Shown here: piece by piece, positions 30,028 to 40,386 of the stretch | Layout: every line of letters starts with the position of its first letter | How positions within the stretch are numbered: position 1 is the stretch's first letter | From: Chelydra serpentina | Lineage: Eukaryota > Chordata > Testudines > Chelydridae | DNA: 64,000 nucleotides | Direction of reading: 5' to 3' | Assembly (NCBI GenBank): GCA_037349315.1 | Contig: JBAIAC010000059.1 | Span: 30,350,501-30,414,500, forward strand | The notes under the pieces: model-generated | Told to the model about the DNA's origin: nothing | Database searches by the model: none | What the model saw: only the letters and a program-made list of their open reading frames with translations | Position numbers and translations under genes: made by a program

Positions 30028-30810
30028 GGTCACCTCTGCTGATGAGATCTGCACTCACCTGCAGCTCACCACGCTGGCCAAACAGGAAATGAAATTCAAA
30101 AGTTCGCGGGGCTTTTCCTGTCTACCTGGGCGGAGCATTCAAGCTCAGACTGCTGTCCAGAGCGGTCAAATGTTGCACTGTGGGATAGATCCAGGAGGCC
30201 AATACCATCAAATTGCGTCCTCACTAAGCCTACATCGATTCGGCAATATCGCTTTAAGCGCTAATCCCCTCGTTGGGGGTGGAGTGGCGAGATCGATTTT
30301 AAGAGCCCTAGAAGTCGATGTTAAGGGCTTAGTCGTGTGGATGGGTGCACGGATCAATCAAAATAACGCTAATAAATTTGACCTAAACTCGTAGTGTAGA
30401 CCAGGGCTAGGACTTTATGTCGAATTTAGCAGTGTTAACTCGATTTAACCCTGCACCCGTCCACATTACGAAGCTATTTATTTAGACATAAATGGCTCTT
30501 TAATTCGATTTCTGTACTCCTCCCCGATGAGCGGAGTAGCGCTAAATTCGACATGGCCATGTCGAATTCGTGTTACTGTGGACGGAATTCGACGCTAATA
30601 GCTCCGGAAGCTATCCCACAGTGCACCACTCAGTGGACGCTCTGGACAGCAATTCGAACTCGGATGCTCTGACCACCCACTCAGGAAAAGCCCCGGGAAA
30701 ATTTGAATTCCTTTTCCTGTCTGGCCAGTTTGAATCTCATTTCCTGTTTGGACATCGTGGCGAGCACAGCAGCACTGACAACGATGCAGAGCTCTGCAGC
30801 CGTGGTGACC

Positions 30811-31360
30811 ATGACATCGCAGAATAGGAAGAGAGCACCAGCTTGGACTGATCGGGAAGTCTTGGACCTGATCGCTGTGTGGGGCGATGAGTCCATGCTT
30901 TCGGAGCTGCGTTCCAAAAGATGGAATGCGAAAATTTATGAGAAGATTTCCAAGGCAATGGCGGAGAGAGGATACGTCCGGGATGCAACACAGTGCCGCG
31001 TGAAAATCAAGGAGCTGCGACAGGCATACCAAAAAACCAAAGAGTCCAACGGACGCTCCGGATCGCAGCCACACACATGTCATTTTTACTAGGCACTACA
31101 TGCTATGCTCGGTGGTGCTGCCACCACTACACCACCAGTGTCCGTGGACTCTGACGACAGGGTCTTATCTACGGCCACGTCGTCTGAAATTTTCACAGAC
31201 GGTGAAGAGGAGGAAGGAGAGGAGGAGGATGAGGCAGTCAACAGCGCTTTCAACGCTGATTTCCCCGACAGCCAGGATCTGTTCATCACCCTCACCGAGA
31301 TCCCCTACAAACCCTCCCAAAGCAGCAGCCCAGACCAGGACCCAGGTGAAGGATCGTCAG
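30811..31360 (+). pseudogene. H2 Myb/SANT-like protein, exon 1 (one stop)
   Basis: The exon reads MTSQNRKRAPAWTDREVLDL, RRNAKIYEKIS-type sequence, QCRVKIKELRQAYQKTKES and HTCHFY. A TAG at 31090-31092 replaces the Asp codon found in H1 and H3. After the stop the same frame continues ALHAMLGGAATTTPP, an EEEEGEEEDE acidic run and FPDSQDLFITL. It ends before GTCGGT at 31361, a weaker donor than the GTGAGT of the other copies. A single substitution is therefore the main visible lesion. Confidence 0.8.
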
Positions 31361-31472
31361 GTCGGTGTTTTAAATATTTATTTTGAATAGAATAGGCATT
31401 GGTTTCTTATCAATGTGTTTTTATTGCTTGCTTTGCAATAGGCGCTTCAGTTTTCAATCTTTTCCAAGGCAA

Positions 31473-31763
31473 CTACTCGAACAGTCTGTCAATATGTATG
31501 GGGATAGAGGAGAAATCCCCATCGGAGATCTCCGCGAAACTCTCCTGTAGGTACAGTGAAAGCTCTTGCATCAGGTTCCCAGGGAGAGCGGCCTTACTAT
31601 CTCCACCATGGTAGGATACTTTTCCGCGCCATGCAAGCTGCAGGTACTCTGGTATCATTGCCTTGCATAGCATGGCGGCATACGGCCCCGGGGTTTGCTT
31701 GCATTCACGCAGCATGCGTTCTTTCTCTGTCTCTGAAATCCTCATCAGAGTGATATCAGTCAT
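31473..31763 (-). CDS. H2 copy of Harbinger ORF3 (unknown protein, 96 aa)
   Basis: The frame is open from MTDITLMRISETEKERM to DRLFE. By hand alignment it has the same length as the H3 copy with no gaps and about two-thirds identical residues (64 of 96). Shared blocks are PGPYAAMLCKAMIP, LAWRGKV, YHGG and KAALPGNL. A splice-acceptor-like CATTCAAACCAG precedes GGCACCATG. It lies in the Myb intron on the opposite strand. The family is unrecognised. Divergence without frame loss suggests selection on the protein while the elements were active. Confidence 0.7.
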   Translation of the reverse strand: MTDITLMRISETEKERMLRECKQTPGPYAAMLCKAMIPEYLQLAWRGKVSYHGGDSKAALPGNLMQELSLYLQESFAEISDGDFSSIPIHIDRLFE

Positions 31764-31907
31764 GGTGCCCTGGTTTGAATGGGTGTTTTTGTTAGTATAG
31801 TGACTCCTTGATTTTTCCTTTAATGAATGACAACCGGCGATTGGCAGACATGCGTGGGGGGTGGTAGCAGTGAGGCTAACAGAAGAAACTTTGCGGAGCA
31901 CAGGCAG

Positions 31908-32175
31908 GGAGAGTTCCCTGAACCGGCCCCGCGGAGGGGGTGGGGAGGGTAGGAGAGCCGTTAGCACACAGCCATGCGCAGGCAGCCAGAGTTCCCTGGA
32001 CCGGCCACGCGGAGGGGGTGGGGAGGGTATCTGAGCCGTTACAGCACAGCGGAGCGCAGGCAGGCAGAGTTCCCTGGAATGGCCACGCGGCGGGGGTGGG
32101 GAAGGTAGGCGAGCCGTTAAACCACGGCGGGTCGCGTGCAGGGAGAGTTCCCGGTACCGGCACCGCGGAGGGGGT
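31908..32175. repeat. GC-rich tandem repeat, about 79 bp x about 4
   Basis: GAGTTCCCTG-type starts recur near 31910, 31990, 32068 and 32146, each followed by a GGCC...GCGGAGGGGGTGGGGA block. It lies in the H2 Myb intron, about 150-400 bp upstream of the ORF3 start on the minus strand, so it could act as a promoter region. H1 and H3 lack it. Confidence 0.8.
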
Positions 32176-32541
32176 GGGGGGGGGGAACGTGTGTGCGAGC
32201 CCTTGTAGCCGAGCGGTTTTGCCGGCATCAGGAACTGGCCACCGCTAGGAGCTGTGCTTTAAAAATGGGAGTACCGCACTGCTGTGAAGTTAGGTCACAG
32301 CAGTCCAAAGGCACTGGCTTACCATGGTCTCCAGAGAGCAGTTTTGCAGTGTCCAGGTCCGCTTGTGTGATCAGAACACCAGGACCCCTGGCACTTAATA
32401 CAAAGACATAATATTCTACCTTGTACTGAGTGCACATGTGATAGATAGTATGCATGGTCTTGTTCACAGGGAAAGAGTATAGGCATTGTTTGGAAAAATG
32501 TATCTTTCTGAGGAATTCACTCCCTTTCTCCCATCCCACAG

Positions 32542-33023
32542 CTGCGAGTGTCTCCCTCCCTACCCGTGGATCGCCCTCCCAGAGGCTTGCGCAGATCAGG
32601 CGGCGCAAAAAAAAAACCCGGGACGACATGTTTTCGGAACTGATGGTCTGTTCCCGAAATGATGCTGCACAGCGGAGAGAGGACGTCTCAAGGTCCAAGC
32701 GAGCAGTCAGCGAACGGGATCAGAGGGCTGAAGCTCGCGAGGACAGGTGGCGGTTGAAAGACCAGCAGACGACTCAAACGCTGCTTGGACTAATGCGGGA
32801 GCAAACAGATACGCTCCGCCGCCTTGTTGACGTTCTGCAGGAACGGAGGATGGAGGAAAGGGCACCTCTGTATGTTCTTTCCAACCGCCCTCCCCTGCCA
32901 CAAAGTCCAATTCCCCCCTCACCCAAAGTCAGTAGAACGAGGGGAGGCAGGGGCCGAGGAAATAATCACTCCACCCCTGCGGACTGCTCCAGTAGCAGAA
33001 GGCTCTCCTTTCCAAAAATATAG
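32542..33023 (+). CDS. H2 Myb-like protein, exon 2
   Basis: After a TCCCACAG acceptor the exon reads ASVSLPTRGSPSQRLAQI, a basic RRRKKKTRDDMFSEL segment, a charged helix (SERDQRAEAREDRWRLKDQQ) and a Leu-rich part (LREQTDTLRRLVDVLQERR in approximate form). A Pro-rich, Gly/Arg-containing tail (TRGGRGRGNN) ends at 33023. It is intact and in phase with exon 1. AATAAA at 33101-33106 is the likely polyadenylation signal. Confidence 0.75.
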
Positions 33024-33796
33024 ATGGGACCTTGACTTCCCTCCAAACGCACCACACCCCAGCCCCCGTCCAAGTGTCATCCTAAAACTTTGCTCTCCTT
33101 AATAAAAAATTGTGTTCTGAACAGTCCTGATTCCTTGACTGTCTTTCAAAGGGCTGTTGTATTGTGGGGGATGGGAGGGGTGGTTTGTGATTTGAGACGA
33201 AAGTCGCAGATAACAGGGTGGGAACAGGGGAAAAGGTTCATCAGAAAGTCACACTCACATTGCATTCACTAGGCACACTTGCCATTCTAGGAGGGGGTTT
33301 TCCTGTTCTCTATGCGGGGGGGGGGGGGGGCTGTCACTTTCAGGTGGTGGAGGGTGGCTGCAGATCGTTGGCGGCAGGCAATAGCCTGCATGACAGATCC
33401 ATGCAGCAGGGGATCAGTGGCCGCAATCCCCTGCAAAGAAGTCATGCAGGCCCCCGCTCACAGAGTTGCGAACAGGAGTGGTTGCAGGCTCCATTGAAAC
33501 AAGCAGTACACCATTGCGGACTGCTCAGGGAGCAGGACCCTGTCATTCCCCGAGTTGGGAAGGGCCCTTTCCATCACTCCACGCGCTCCCCAACCAAGAT
33601 TTGTCCCAGTCTCAGCACTTTACCGAGAAATCATTAATAAAGAAGACGGTTTCAATAAACAATGTTTCCTTTATTATACTTTTAAACCGGGGACTGAAGG
33701 AGGGGGAAAGGGTGCTGGTAATGGGAGAGGATAGACAACGGTCACCAGGTAAAGAAACGGGGGCTGGTTCAGCTTCAGTTTTAACAAGTGAAACAG

Positions 33797-35080
33797 TCAC
33801 TGGTTACCCTGCTCGCTCTGGAATGTAGCTTTCAAAGCTTCCCGGATGCGCAGTGCGTCCTGCTGTGATCTTCTAATCGCCCTGGTGTCCGGCTGTGCGT
33901 AATCAGCAGCCAGGCGACTGGCCTCAGCCTCCCACCCCACCATAAACGTCTCCCCCTTGCTCTCGCAGAGATTGTGGAGCACACAGCAAGCTGCAATCAC
34001 AATGGGGATATTTGTTTGGCTGAGATCGGAGCGAGTAAATAAGCTTCGCCATCTCCCTTTCAGACGGCCAAAGGCACACTCCACCACCATCCTGCACTTG
34101 CTCAGCCGGTAGTTGAAGAGCTCCTTTTCAGTGTCCAGGGTGCCCGTGTATGGCTTCATGAGCCAGGGCATTAGCGGGTAGGCTGGGTCCCCGAGGATCA
34201 CTACAGGCATCTCCACATCCCCAACAGTTATTTTGCGGTCCGGGAAGAAAATACCCTCCTGCAGCCGTCTGAACAGATCAGAGTTCCTGAACACACGAGC
34301 GTCATGAACCTTGCCCGGCCATCCGACGTTGATGTTTGTAAAACGTCCTTTATGGTCCACTAGTGCTTGCAGCACCATAGAAAAATAGCCCTTCCGGTTA
34401 ATGTACTGGCTACCCTGGTGGGCCGGTCCAAGGATGGGGATGTGTGTCCCATCAATAGCCCCACCGCAGTTTGGAAATCCCATAGCAGAAAAGCCATCTA
34501 TGATCACCTGCACGTCTCCAAGGGTCACTACCTTTGAGAGCAGCAGGTCAATGATTGCATGGGCTACCTGCATCACAGCAACCCCCACGGTAGACTTGCC
34601 CACTCCAAATTGATTCGCGACTGACCGGTAGCTGTCTGGTGTTGCAAGCTTCCACAGGGCTATGGCCACTCGCTTCTGGATAGTCAGGGCTGCTCGCATC
34701 CGGGTGTCCTGGCACTTCAGGGCAGGGGACAGCAACTCACAAAGTTCCAGGAAAGTGCCCTTACGCATACGAAAGTTTCTCAGCCACTGTGATTCATCCC
34801 AGACCTCCAGCACTATGCAGTCCCACCAGTCAGTGCTTGTTTCCCTGTCCCAGAATCGCCGTTCCACAGGATCAACGTGACCCATTGCCACCATGATGTC
34901 TAGGGGCCGGGGTCCCGTGCTTTGCGAGAGGTCTGTGCCCCTCTCAGAGTTCATGTCCTCACGGAGCTTTCGTTGCCTCCTCGCCAGATTTCTCTGCATC
35001 TGCCTCTGGAAAAGGTGGACGATAAGGCGCGAGGTGTTGACAACGGACAGAACAGCAGCGATAATCGCGGAGGGCTCCAT
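33797..35080 (-). CDS. H2 Harbinger transposase, full length (427 aa)
   Basis: The frame is open from MEPSAIIAAVLSVV to the stop. An N-terminal acidic/basic region is followed by LDIMVAMGHVDPVERRFW, the MRKGTFLELCELLSPALK helix and the HTH-like NQFGVGKSTVG. The DDE core has Asp in GGAIDGTHIPIL, Asp in VILGDPAYPLMPW and Glu in MVVECAFGRLKGRW. The C-terminus has ACCVLHNLCESKGE. HARBI1-type nucleases of this kind cut and paste the element at TWA targets. No lesion is seen, so it could still be active in trans. A TTTATT at 33670-33675 provides a minus-strand polyadenylation signal. Confidence 0.9.
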   Translation of the reverse strand: MEPSAIIAAVLSVVNTSRLIVHLFQRQMQRNLARRQRKLREDMNSERGTDLSQSTGPRPLDIMVAMGHVDPVERRFWDRETSTDWWDCIVLEVWDESQWLRNFRMRKGTFLELCELLSPALKCQDTRMRAALTIQKRVAIALWKLATPDSYRSVANQFGVGKSTVGVAVMQVAHAIIDLLLSKVVTLGDVQVIIDGFSAMGFPNCGGAIDGTHIPILGPAHQGSQYINRKGYFSMVLQALVDHKGRFTNINVGWPGKVHDARVFRNSDLFRRLQEGIFFPDRKITVGDVEMPVVILGDPAYPLMPWLMKPYTGTLDTEKELFNYRLSKCRMVVECAFGRLKGRWRSLFTRSDLSQTNIPIVIAACCVLHNLCESKGETFMVGWEAEASRLAADYAQPDTRAIRRSQQDALRIREALKATFQSEQGNQ

Positions 35081-35624
35081 GCTCGCTGTCCTGTGGCATC
35101 CGCGCTGTCAATCACCAGAAAAGGGCGCGATGTAATTGCCCGCCAGCGCTTTCACGTAGGGAGGGTGGGAGTGTGGGTCGAATGACGACAGGTTCCCAAA
35201 ACCACCCGCGACACATTTTTGGCCCCAGAAGGCACTGGGGGCTAGACCCAGAATTCCAATGGGCAGCGGGGACTCCGGGAACTGTGGGATAGCTACCCAC
35301 AGTGCACCGCTTGCATTGTCGATGCTTGCCCCGTTAGTGTGGACTCACAAACTCGAATTAAGGTCCTTGGTGTGGATTCGCACGATCGAGTTTGTAAAAT
35401 CGATTTCACAAGTTCGGTTTAAGATAAATCGAACTATTCCCGTAGTGTAGACATACCCTTAGAGGCGCCCGCGGGGGGTGGTATGTAGTTATCCCAGGTC
35501 ACTGGGTAGGGGCTTGAGCCGGCTTTGCATTGTGTTATTGGAACAGAACACCAAGATACTGAACCCGGCCCTTGTTGCTGCCAGCTCTGATGGGCAGAAG
35601 GGTTACACTTGGTCATAATAGGAA

Positions 35625-36287
35625 CCATTAGACTCTATAGTGATACTAAGTGATTTACGGGTCGTGGTGGATAATCAGCAGAACATGAGCTCCCAGCATA
35701 GTGCTGTGGCCAAAAGAGCTAATGTGATCCCGGGATGCATAAACAGGGGAATCTCGAGTAGTAATAGAGAGGTTATTTTACCTCTGTATTTGGCACTGGT
35801 GCATCCACTGCTTGATTACTGTGACTGGTTCTGATGTCCACAGTTCAAGAAGGATGTTGATCAATTGGAGATGAGCCACGAGAATGATCAAAGGCTTAGA
35901 AAACATGCCTTGTAGTGACAGACTCTAGGAGCTCAATCTATTTAATTTAAGATAGAAAAGATTAAGGGATGACTTGATTACTTTCTGTAAGTACCTACAT
36001 GGGGATTAAATATTTAATAATAGCTCTTCAATCTAGTGATCCAGTGATGGAAACTGAAACTAGATTCATTCAGAGTGGAAATAAGATGTCAATATTTAGT
36101 GGTGAGAGTAATTAACCACTGGAACAATTTACCAAGAGTTGAGGTGGATTCTCCATCACTAGAAAGTTTTAAATCAAGATTGGATGTTTTTCTAAAAGAT
36201 CTACTCTAGGAATGGTTTTGGGGAAGTTCTCTGGCCTGAGTTATACAAGAGCTCAGACTAGATGATAATGGTTCCCCTCTGGACATA
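35625..36287 (+). mobile_element. Old CR1-like 3' fragment
   Basis: The translation shows remnants DLRVVVDNQQNMSSQHSAV and NRGISSSNREVILPLYLALV of the CR1 C-terminal region. A decayed 3' part ends near TAGATGATAATGGTTCCC. It is heavily mutated. Confidence 0.7.
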
Positions 36288-37253
36288 GGCCATGTGTACA
36301 CTACAAAATTATGTCAACCTAGTGTTAGGCCCAAACTTACGGCCCAAAATTGTGTGGGACACCCAGAGCAGATATGCCAACTGAACCACAGTCAGGCCAA
36401 GGGATTCTGGGTAGTCTCTGGGCAGAACTACAGAAGGGTGTGCACTCTTGCCGGCCCCGAGAGAGCTGCATTCTAAGCATTCTTGTACCAGGTGCACTAA
36501 TCTATAGGGAGCCTCAATGTCTATACTCCCTGTTCTGTTCCTTGTTAGTTCATTTATGTCTCCTGTCTCTTGGTCTCTGGTGCTTGGCAACCATGCTGAT
36601 AAGAAAGTTGTCTAAGCATTACAACTTGCTTAAGGCGAATACTAAAAGGGGGATGGGTATGTAGCTTTTAACTAACAAAGGGAGGTGGGCTGCTTCATGA
36701 ATAATCTGTGACGCGACGGAACTGTCTATAAAAACTTCTTAGTTGTTGAAGGAGCTAGCTGGTTCTCTTTGATGAGATGGGCTGCTCTTTATTGTTATGT
36801 GCACTCCTCAATAACGAGCTTGTTATTGGACCTTGCTGGTGTTGCCTGTCTCTTTGCAGTCAGACAACGAACCATGCCGCGTCTGGGTTCGAGTCCCCGA
36901 CACTAGCTTATGATGGCATACAGCCACCGGAGTTATTAAATCATTTGTGTATGTGCACATGTGGCTCCTTGTGTCGATGGTGCGCGTCCTTCCCAGGAGT
37001 GCTTGTATCAATTGTATTGTCAGTGTGGGGTAGCTCATGAAGGCCAGTAACAGTCGACATAGTGTCTATGCTGATACTGTATCAACCTAATTACATCAAC
37101 CTTGACTCTACACCGCTCGGGGAGGTGGTGTTACTAAATCGGCATACAGAGGCACTTACGTTGGCAGAAGCCAAATTTAAGTGAACACACTCCCTCGGCT
37201 AGGTTGATGCAAGGCAGATTATGTCGACCTAACTATGTAGTGTAGACCAGGCC
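36288..37253. mobile_element. Harbinger-like MITE split by an LTR
   Basis: The left terminus GGCCATGTGTACACTACAAA and right terminus GTAGTGTAGACCAGGCC are inverted. The outside trinucleotides (ATA and TCA) do not match. The MITE itself is 36288-36322 plus 37053-37253. It is interrupted by the LTR-like sequence at 36323-37052. Confidence 0.65.
36323..37052 (+). mobile_element. Probable solo LTR (TGTTAGGCC...CAGTAACA)
   Basis: The termini are TGTTAGGCC and CCAGTAACA, a TG...CA pair with a short inverted repeat. A TATA-like CTATAAAAAC lies at about 36725 and an ATTAAA at about 36935, as for an LTR promoter and polyadenylation signal. No clean target duplication is visible. Confidence 0.5.
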
Positions 37254-38263
37254 TCAGAATCTATTAATCTATAGTGAGTTCTGGAAACACCCGTGATCTG
37301 GAGATGGGCTAGATGTTGATCTTGCAAAACGGGTGCTGGGAGATTGAGCAGAGGCCCTGGAGGAGACAAAAGGGAGGCAGGCAGCTGAGTGCAGGTCTTT
37401 CTTTGGCAAGGAAGGGTCATACAGAAGGCACCTAAGCCCAGATCCTCAATGGTGTTTAGGCACCTACCTCCCATTGGAGCTGGGCCCTAAAGATTATTCC
37501 ATGAATTAAGCCTTGTCCACACTAGAAAGCTTTACTGGCAAATGTTGGGCTGGTTTACAGCTACTGACACAGCTATTTGGGCAGAGAGCATTCACATTTG
37601 GCTGCCTTTGCCAGGGCAGTGCATCCTGGCAGCATCACGCTGTTATGGCAAAAGACATGGCACTGTGGGGAGACATCCCAATGTCCCCAACGCTCCCATC
37701 TGGTGCACTGCCTTGTGGGAAATTTTTGCAACATATCGTGGAATACCAGCACACCTCTCAGTGGATTGTGGTAGTTTGCCCTCTGTTCCATCCCACAACC
37801 TATTGTTTCTCACGCCATTTTTCCCTCTCACAGCCAAAAGCATGGATCCTGCACAGACAGGCAAACAATTTTTCTTTTCTTGCTTATTTATCTATGGTAG
37901 GTGACGAGACCTTTACATCTAACTCTGTTCTGCAAATCCATTCTCCTGTTTGGCTACCATCTCCCTTCCCACTTCCAGCCAATCTTGTTTGCTGAGACTA
38001 GCCAAGTGTTAGACTGTTCCTCCAAGAAGAAGTGGTGGAGGGGAGTCTGGAGTAACTCCCTCAGCAGTTTGGATCAGAAGAACGTGGTACCCTGGGAGGT
38101 GGGTCGTCTGTGGAGCTGCAGTAACAAGAACCTTTATGGACCAAAGAAGAGATGCAGGCTCGGTATTGCCAACCTTCAGAGATCAAAACCTAGGAGTCAG
38201 ACCCCTTTAAGAGCTCAGAAAACCTGAGATTGCTCCAAAAATCATGAGATTTAAAAAATAAGT
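37254..38263. other. No gene recognised; possible decayed DNA transposon from about 37507
   Basis: The stretch starting GCCTTGTCCACACTAGAAAG resembles a Harbinger-like terminus. No matching second end or transposase motif is visible. Open frames through 37513-37995 have no recognisable domain. Confidence 0.35.
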
Positions 38264-38590
38264 AAGCAGAGTCTGAATGAGCTCTCCCCTAACATCTAGT
38301 GATGAGCCGTGGAAAAGAATTTCAGGAGCTGATCTCATTTGCATGGGCACACCCACCTGCCTAGTACTCAGTATGATGAGATTGCTTGCCCAAATGGTCA
38401 CTTTTGGCTAGTGTGGGATTCCCAGTCTCCTTGTTATTGGGGCAGGAGTAATAAAGGGTTGTTATCCTTGTGTGAACCAAGGACTGCAGACCTGTACTTG
38501 GCATTTCCTGATTGAAGGATGCACCCTCAATCAACTAAATGGTACTCGCTAGGCAGGGGACATGGGTTCCAAAACCAGGGTGGGGAATGG
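38264..38590 (+). repeat. Fragment of the TGTAAGCAGAG-family LTR
   Basis: The sequence TAAGCAGAGTCTGAATGAGC and the later TACTCGCTAGGCAGGGGAC and GGGTTCCAAAACC blocks follow the order of LTR copies at 20743 and 24095. It is more diverged and truncated on both sides. Confidence 0.7.
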
Positions 38591-38811
38591 CTGGAACAGA
38601 GGGTGCAGCTAACACTGGGGCACATTATAACCACCCCCTGGTGGGTAAAGTGAGAACTACTCAGCCATGCATCACAGTTTCTGCCCCACATAGGGTGAAT
38701 CTCCCTGTGAGCAGGGGGAACTGGGAACTGGGGTCTCACCATGACACCCAGTGCTGGGCTGGACAGACAAGAGCAAGGGGGAATGTGCAAGTGGGGAAAG
38801 CTTTGTTAGAT

Positions 38812-39766
38812 TAGGCTGACCATATTTCCTTGAGACAAAAACGGGACATTGGGATGGCAAAAACGGGACGGGGAGACAAGGGGCAGCCGCAACAAGCCGC
38901 CCCTCGTCTCCCCACTCAGCAGCTCGGCGGGGAGACGAGGGGCAGCCGCGGCAAGCCGCCACCCCTTGTCTCCCCGCTCAGCAGCTCGGCGGGGAGACGA
39001 GGGGCAGCCGCGGCAAGCCGCCACCCCTTGTCTCCCCGCTCAGCAGCTCGGCGGGGAGACGAGGGGCAGCCGCGGCAAGTCGCCACCCCTTGTCTCCCCG
39101 CTCAGCAGCTCGGCGGAGAGACGAGGGGCAGCCGCAACAAGCTGCCCCTCATCTCCCCGCTCAGCTGCTCGGCGGGGAGACGAGGGGCAGCCGCGGCAAG
39201 CCGCCACCCCTTGTCTCCCCGCTCAGCAGCTCGGCGGAGAGACGAGGGGCAGCCGCAACAAGCTGCCCCTCGTCTCCCCGCTCAGCAGCACGGTGGGGAG
39301 ACGAGGGGCAGCCGCAACAAGCCGCTCCTCGTCTCCCCGCTCAGCAGCTCGGCGGAGAGACGAGGGGCAGCCGCAACAAGCTGCCCCTCATCTCCCCGCT
39401 CAGCTGCTCGGCGGGGAGACGAGGGGCAGCCGCAACAAGCCGCCCCTCGTCTCCCCGCTCAGCAGCACGGTGGGGAGACGAGGGGCAGCCGCAACAAGCC
39501 GCCCCTCGTCTCCCCGCTCAGCAGCACGGTGGGGAGACGAGGGGCAGCCGCAACAAGCCGCCCCTTGTCTCCCCGCTCAGCAGCTCAGTGGGGAGACGAG
39601 GGGCAGCCGCAACAAGCCAGCGTTCAGTTTTTTACAAAAAAATAAAAACTATATATAGTTTATTAAAAACAGGACAAAATTGACATTTATATTAAAGCGA
39701 CGTGACAGTCGGGAAATATGAAAAAACAGTACTGTCCCGTTTAAAACGGTACGTATGGTCAGCCTA
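38812..39766. mobile_element. hAT element filled by a minisatellite
   Basis: It has perfect 13-bp inverted ends TAGGCTGACCATA and TATGGTCAGCCTA. A perfect 8-bp duplication TGTTAGAT lies at 38804-38811 and 39767-39774. Only about 60 bp at the left and 150 bp at the right are unique; the rest is the tandem array at 38871-39615. The ends resemble the MITE at 46698-46820. Confidence 0.9.
38871..39615. repeat. Palindromic minisatellite, 60-62 bp units x about 13
   Basis: The block AGACGAGGGGCAGCCGC recurs about 13 times at 59-62 bp spacing. Each unit pairs GGGGAGACGAGGGGC with GCCCCTCGTCTCCCC, so each can fold as a hairpin. Two unit types alternate (CGCGGCAAGCCGCCACC and CGCAACAAGCCGCC). The array leaves more than one frame open for over 800 bp; these frames are a repeat artefact. 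Confidence 0.92.
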
Positions 39767-39774
39767 TGTTAGAT

Positions 39775-40201
39775 GGCCAATATTTTGGTTCTGACCTGCC
39801 ACCACGGTGCTTCATGGGAGTTGTAGGCTGGGCTTCCTTGTTGGACTACATCTCCCATGGTGCAACTCATGGTAAGGCAGGTGGCACAACATGGCAGCCA
39901 CAGTGCACCATGGGAAATGTAGTCCAACTAGGGAACCCTGCCTGTACAGGAGAATGGGGACGTGAGGCATCATGGTGGCATTTCAGAATTGAAATATTTT
40001 GGGGCTTAGGGGCTCAGATTTGCCATGAAAAATCCACATTTCCTGCAGACACTTTTCACAAAAAAATCATTTATTAAAACCCCCAATTTTCCACCAAAGA
40101 ATAATTATGATGGGAAATTTCCAACCTGGTCTAGCTCTATTATTTAAACCTTGGCTTGCTATGGAACTAAGTGGGGCGGGGGGGGGTGGTGTCAAACATA
40201 G
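39775..40201. other. Mostly unassigned; small inverted motif
   Basis: TGGACTACATCTCCCATGG (about 39842) and CCATGGGAAATGTAGTCCAA-type sequence (about 39910) form an inverted pair typical of small DNA-element ends. No gene is visible. Confidence 0.35.
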
Positions 40202-40386
40202 AATCAATCATAGAATATCAGGGTTGGAAGGGACCTTAGAAGGTCATCTAGTCCAACCCCCTGCTCAAAGCAGGACCAATCCCCAATTTTTGCCCCAGAT
40301 CCCCAAATGGCCCCCTCAGGGATTGAACTCACAACCCTGGGTTTAGCAGGGCAATGCTCAAGCCACTGAGCTATCCCTTCCCCCCA
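40202..40386 (-). mobile_element. tRNA-head/CR1-tail SINE
   Basis: On the minus strand the head GGGATAGCTCAGTGG and GAGTTCAATCC B box lead into the GGGGCAAAAATTGGGG body and a CR1 tail ending ATTCTATGATTG. Confidence 0.9.

Larger units (their letters stand above)
25447..30406 (+). mobile_element. PIF/Harbinger element H1
   Basis: It begins AGGGTATGTCTACACTAC and ends GTAGTGTAGACCAGGG. The CTA target duplication lies at 25444-25446 and 30407-30409. At 4960 bp it holds two tRNA-like modules, a transposase (plus, disabled), a Myb-like gene (minus) and ORF3 (plus). It is close to H3 in sequence and layout. Confidence 0.85.
25431..35458 (-). mobile_element. PIF/Harbinger element H2, near-complete, with H1 inserted near its left tip
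   Basis: The left terminus GGCCTGGTCTACACTA (25431-25446) and right terminus ending GTAGTGTAGACATACCC (35458) are inverted. The TTA target duplication lies at 25428-25430 and 35459-35461. H1 occupies 25447-30409 including its duplicated CTA. Without H1 the element is about 5.07 kb. It encodes a full-length transposase (minus), a two-exon Myb-like gene with one stop (plus) and an open ORF3 (minus). Confidence 0.85.
24095..35606 (+). mobile_element. LTR copy B (TGTAAGCAGAG family) split by Harbinger H2
   Basis: The LTR starts TGTAAGCAGAGTC at 24095 and resumes after H2 at 35459, ending GGGTTACA at 35606. Its own parts are 24095-25430 and 35459-35606. Flanks TTTG and CTTG are only an imperfect duplication. 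A palindromic repeat lies at 24779-24985. A further fragment of the family is at 38264-38590. Confidence 0.7.

Noticed and set aside
32195..32225. Possible tRNA A box (TAGCCGAGCGG) in H2
   Set aside because: No B box follows at the proper distance and no cloverleaf is visible.
36323..37052. Target-site duplication around the TGTTAGG LTR
   Set aside because: The flanking bases do not match, so the LTR call rests on termini and internal signals only.
37513..37995. Plus-strand ORF of 160 codons
   Set aside because: No domain, no splice context and no repeat of the frame elsewhere; it could be decayed transposon DNA.
38871..39615. CRISPR-like array
   Set aside because: Units are contiguous without unique spacers, and the context is a vertebrate hAT element.
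38830..39658. Overlapping long ORFs of about 270 codons in two frames
   Set aside because: They run through the palindromic minisatellite at 38871-39615; openness follows from the repeat composition.
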